Positions 5,145 to 6,328 of a stretch of DNA of 6,328 nt are shown in pieces. A model generated the notes under the pieces. It made no database searches. It worked only from the letters and a program-made list of their open reading frames with translations, and was not told the DNA's origin. This stretch comes from Bacillota bacterium (GTDB lineage Bacteria; Bacillota; Desulfitobacteriia; Desulfitobacteriales; JAJXUE01), in the NCBI GenBank assembly GCA_021786555.1, contig JAJYNB010000114.1, positions 1-6,328 on the forward strand, read 5' to 3'. Numbering within the stretch: the first letter of the stretch is position 1; the number at the start of each line of letters is the position of its first letter. The translations under genes and the position numbers were made by a program.

Positions 5145-5888
5145 TTAATTTTTCCTGCTGTCCATAAGTTCGGCAATAGTTACTAAACGAAATCCTTCTT
5201 GCTTTAGTTTACCGATGATCAGCGGCAGGGCCTTTACGGTATTGGCTTTCGGGTGCATTAGCACGATAGCTCCGCGCTTTTCCGGTTTCACACCCATTTT
5301 TGCTGTAGGATTGACTACTCGTTGGAAGATTAGGTCTACGCTGCTCTCTTCCTTCCAGTCTATGGTGTCCAAGGTCCATAAAGTGGTAGTGTACCCCAGT
5401 TCGGTTGCTGCCCTGACGCTGCTAGCTCCTTTTTCTCCGTACGGCGGGGCGTAAAACCCCGTTTTGCGGCCTGTGAGTCCCTCCAACACCTGTTCTGTGC
5501 GCAGGATTTCCCGTTTGTTTTCATCCAGGGAGATACGATCCGGATGGAGATGGGAATAGGCATGGTTCTCCACCAGATGACCTTCGCTATTGATGCGTTT
5601 TACCAGGTCCGGATTATTTTTTGCCCAGCGCCCGCTGATAAAAAAGGTAACTTTAATGTTTTCTTTCTTAAAAACTTCCAACATGGCCGGGATGTTTTCT
5701 TCACCCCAGTCCACATTAACGGTTAATGCCATCACCTTTTGGTTGGTTTCCACCTGGGACACTGGCCCTGGCGACACAACAGGCAGGGAACTGAAAATCC
5801 TCTGCGTACCAAGCACGAGACCAAGTGCCAGCGCCAAGCCAACAAAGATAAACCCCAGCCTGGAGGGCTTCACGATGTAAACACGCAT
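5145..5888 (-). CDS. ylxY: Sporulation-type polysaccharide deacetylase family protein, YlxY-like
   Basis: This 247-residue NodB-fold protein has one N-terminal membrane segment (about 11-28, after a short basic start), placing the domain outside the membrane. It resembles the YlxY branch found in endospore formers beside pnp. The domain runs from MALTVNVDWGEE (53-64) through TFFISGRW (81-88), ENHAYSH (107-113), FYAPPYGE (145-152), TLWTLDTIDW (169-178) and GAIVLMHP (206-213). The metal-binding histidines H109 and H113 are kept, but the usual TFDDG motif reads TVNVDWG and the RPPYG arginine is missing, so deacetylase activity is doubtful. The open frame extends upstream to a TTG at 5927, but the ATG at 5888 has AAAGGAG 9 bases upstream and gives a sensible N terminus. 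It heads the unit that ends with dut. Confidence 0.9.
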   Translation of the reverse strand: MRVYIVKPSRLGFIFVGLALALGLVLGTQRIFSSLPVVSPGPVSQVETNQKVMALTVNVDWGEENIPAMLEVFKKENIKVTFFISGRWAKNNPDLVKRINSEGHLVENHAYSHLHPDRISLDENKREILRTEQVLEGLTGRKTGFYAPPYGEKGASSVRAATELGYTTTLWTLDTIDWKEESSVDLIFQRVVNPTAKMGVKPEKRGAIVLMHPKANTVKALPLIIGKLKQEGFRLVTIAELMDSRKN

Positions 5889-5897
5889 TAGCCCAAG

Positions 5898-5904
5898 CTC
5901 CTTT
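5898..5904 (-). promoter_or_regulatory. Ribosome binding site fixing the ylxY start
   Basis: AAAGGAG lies 9 bases before the ATG at 5888. The in-frame upstream TTG at 5927 lacks any such site, so the 13-residue extension is not favoured. Confidence 0.75.
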
Positions 5905-5947
5905 ACCGCAAAGTTTCTTATCACCAAAATCTATGCGGCAGGACAGT

Positions 5948-5978
5948 TGTGCATGCCAGGAAACCCTGGTCATTATTG
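5948..5978 (-). promoter_or_regulatory. Weak sigma-E-like promoter candidate for ylxY
   Basis: On the minus strand CAATAAT (5972-5978) precedes CATGCACA (5948-5955) by 16 bases. The Bacillus sigma-E pattern is roughly KMATATT, 14-15 bases, CATACAMT, so both boxes are partial matches and the spacing is slightly long. A terminator lies just upstream and a new transcript must begin in this gap, which is why the site is listed. No better sigma-A site is visible. Two overlapping small hairpins, TGGTCA/TGACCA (5967-5982) and CCAGG/CCTGG (5956-5969), share the region. Confidence 0.25.
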
Positions 5979-5982
5979 ACCA

Positions 5983-6025
5983 TAAAAAAATGGACAGTCT
6001 TCCAGATAGAAGACTGTCCATTTTT
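5983..6025 (-). terminator. Strong intrinsic terminator after pnp
   Basis: A perfect 17-bp stem (5986-6002 with 6009-6025) closes a 6-base loop. On the minus strand the core GGACAGTCTTC/GAAGACTGTCC is followed by ATTTTTTTATGG, a 7-base T-run. It begins 13 bases beyond the pnp stop. The A-run on the other side gives it bidirectional potential, although no plus-strand gene is nearby. Confidence 0.93.
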
Positions 6026-6038
6026 ATGCTAACAAAGA

Positions 6039-6328
6039 TTACTGACCACTCTCGGACCTCGGACTTCCGATTTCCGACTTCGGTTGTTTTGCCTCTCTTA
6101 GGACTTCCTTGCGCGACAGGTTCAGACGACCCTGTTTATCGATACCTGTAGCTTTCACCTGAATCCCATCGCCAACCTTAACCACATCCTCTACCTTCTC
6201 AACCCGCTCCAGGGCCAACTGGGAGATGTGGACCAAACCTTCCTTGCCAGGAAGCCCCAACACCCCGGGAATCACCTCTACAAAGGCGCCAAAATCCATC
6301 ACTCTGGTTACTTTACCATCATAGGTCT
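6039..6328 (-). CDS. pnp: Polyribonucleotide nucleotidyltransferase, C-terminal S1 domain (partial)
   Basis: PNPase degrades RNA 3' to 5' with phosphate, releasing nucleoside diphosphates, in the cytoplasm. Only the last 95 or so codons are in the window; the gene continues past 6328. The visible part is the S1 RNA-binding domain: YDGKVTRVMDFGAFVEV, EGLVHISQLALERVEKVEDVVKVGD, IQVKATGIDKQGRLNLSRKEVL. The ISxLALERVxKVEDVVKxGD stretch is distinctive for bacterial PNPase rather than for ribosomal protein S1. A short GVLGLPG insertion sits in the loop before EGLVHIS. After the domain comes a tail (REAKQPKSEIGSPRSESGQ) mostly encoded by a heptamer DNA repeat. An in-frame GTG at 6302 is internal and not a start. 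Identity also agrees with the ylxY gene next door. Confidence 0.93.
   Translation of the reverse strand, partial: TYDGKVTRVMDFGAFVEVIPGVLGLPGKEGLVHISQLALERVEKVEDVVKVGDGIQVKATGIDKQGRLNLSRKEVLREAKQPKSEIGSPRSESGQ
6049..6083. repeat. Five 7-bp tandem repeats at the 3' end of pnp
   Basis: On the minus strand the units are CCGAAGT, CGGAAAT, CGGAAGT, CCGAGGT and CCGAGAG, consensus CSGARRT, filling 35 bases without gaps. Because 7 is not a multiple of 3, the repeat runs through all three phases and encodes a non-repeating tail (about PKSEIGSPRSES). The pnp stop lies 8 bases beyond it. Confidence 0.75.

Noticed and set aside
5941..5947. Third copy of the GGACAGT/ACTGTCC terminator core as a possible anti-terminator
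   Set aside because: It is downstream of the terminator in transcription order, so it cannot compete while termination is decided; seven bases may recur by chance.
5716..6021. Minus-strand open frame of 101 codons overlapping the start of ylxY
   Set aside because: It is in a different frame from ylxY, begins inside the pnp terminator stem and has no domain or start signal.
1..6328. CRISPR array, tRNA, rRNA, complete insertion sequence or defence system
   Set aside because: No spaced repeats, RNA-gene signatures, transposase or nuclease genes are visible on either strand.

Overview
The window reads as chromosomal housekeeping and sporulation-linked DNA from an endospore-forming Firmicute, most likely an anaerobic Clostridia of the Peptococcaceae (Desulfotomaculum/Pelotomaculum) type. 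The pointers are gene content and order (pnp, a YlxY-type deacetylase, a D,D-carboxypeptidase, a YmxG-type M16 protease, dUTPase, a YmxH-type PRC-barrel protein, dapB), which is an elaborated version of the Bacillus pnpA-ylxY-ymxG-ymxH-spoVF neighbourhood. Strong AGGAGG ribosome binding sites and intrinsic terminators fit the same group. The taxon is an inference; no rRNA or other marker is present.

Every supported gene is on the minus strand, so transcription runs from high to low coordinates. There are four transcriptional blocks. (1) 6328-6039 is the 3' end of pnp (S1 domain), closed by a strong terminator at 5986-6025. (2) 5888-2043 holds a YlxY-type polysaccharide deacetylase, a D-alanyl-D-alanine carboxypeptidase, an M16 zinc protease and dUTPase, closed by a 15-bp-stem terminator at 1977-2012. 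(3) 1812-1209 holds an unrecognised small membrane protein and a YlmC/YmxH-family protein, followed by a compact palindromic element and a terminator at 1050-1072. (4) 949-152 is dapB, with a promoter that starts directly after that terminator; it probably reads on towards genes left of the window.

Functionally the genes join cell-wall and spore-cortex remodelling (deacetylase, carboxypeptidase), membrane or sporulation proteins of poorly known role (YmxG, YmxH), nucleotide-pool hygiene (dUTPase), RNA decay (PNPase) and the diaminopimelate pathway (DapB). DapB sits at the branch between lysine/peptidoglycan precursor and the spore compound dipicolinate, so dipicolinate synthase genes may lie just left of the window. 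I see no mobile genetic system, CRISPR array, RNA gene or defence system.

The points that deserve a second look are mostly non-coding. They are a hairpin that buries the ribosome binding site of the carboxypeptidase gene, a 112-bp element with perfect 10-bp inverted ends after ymxH, three perfect stems in series after dut (one a possible operator), a heptamer tandem repeat that forms the C-terminal tail of PNPase, and degenerate active-site motifs in the deacetylase.
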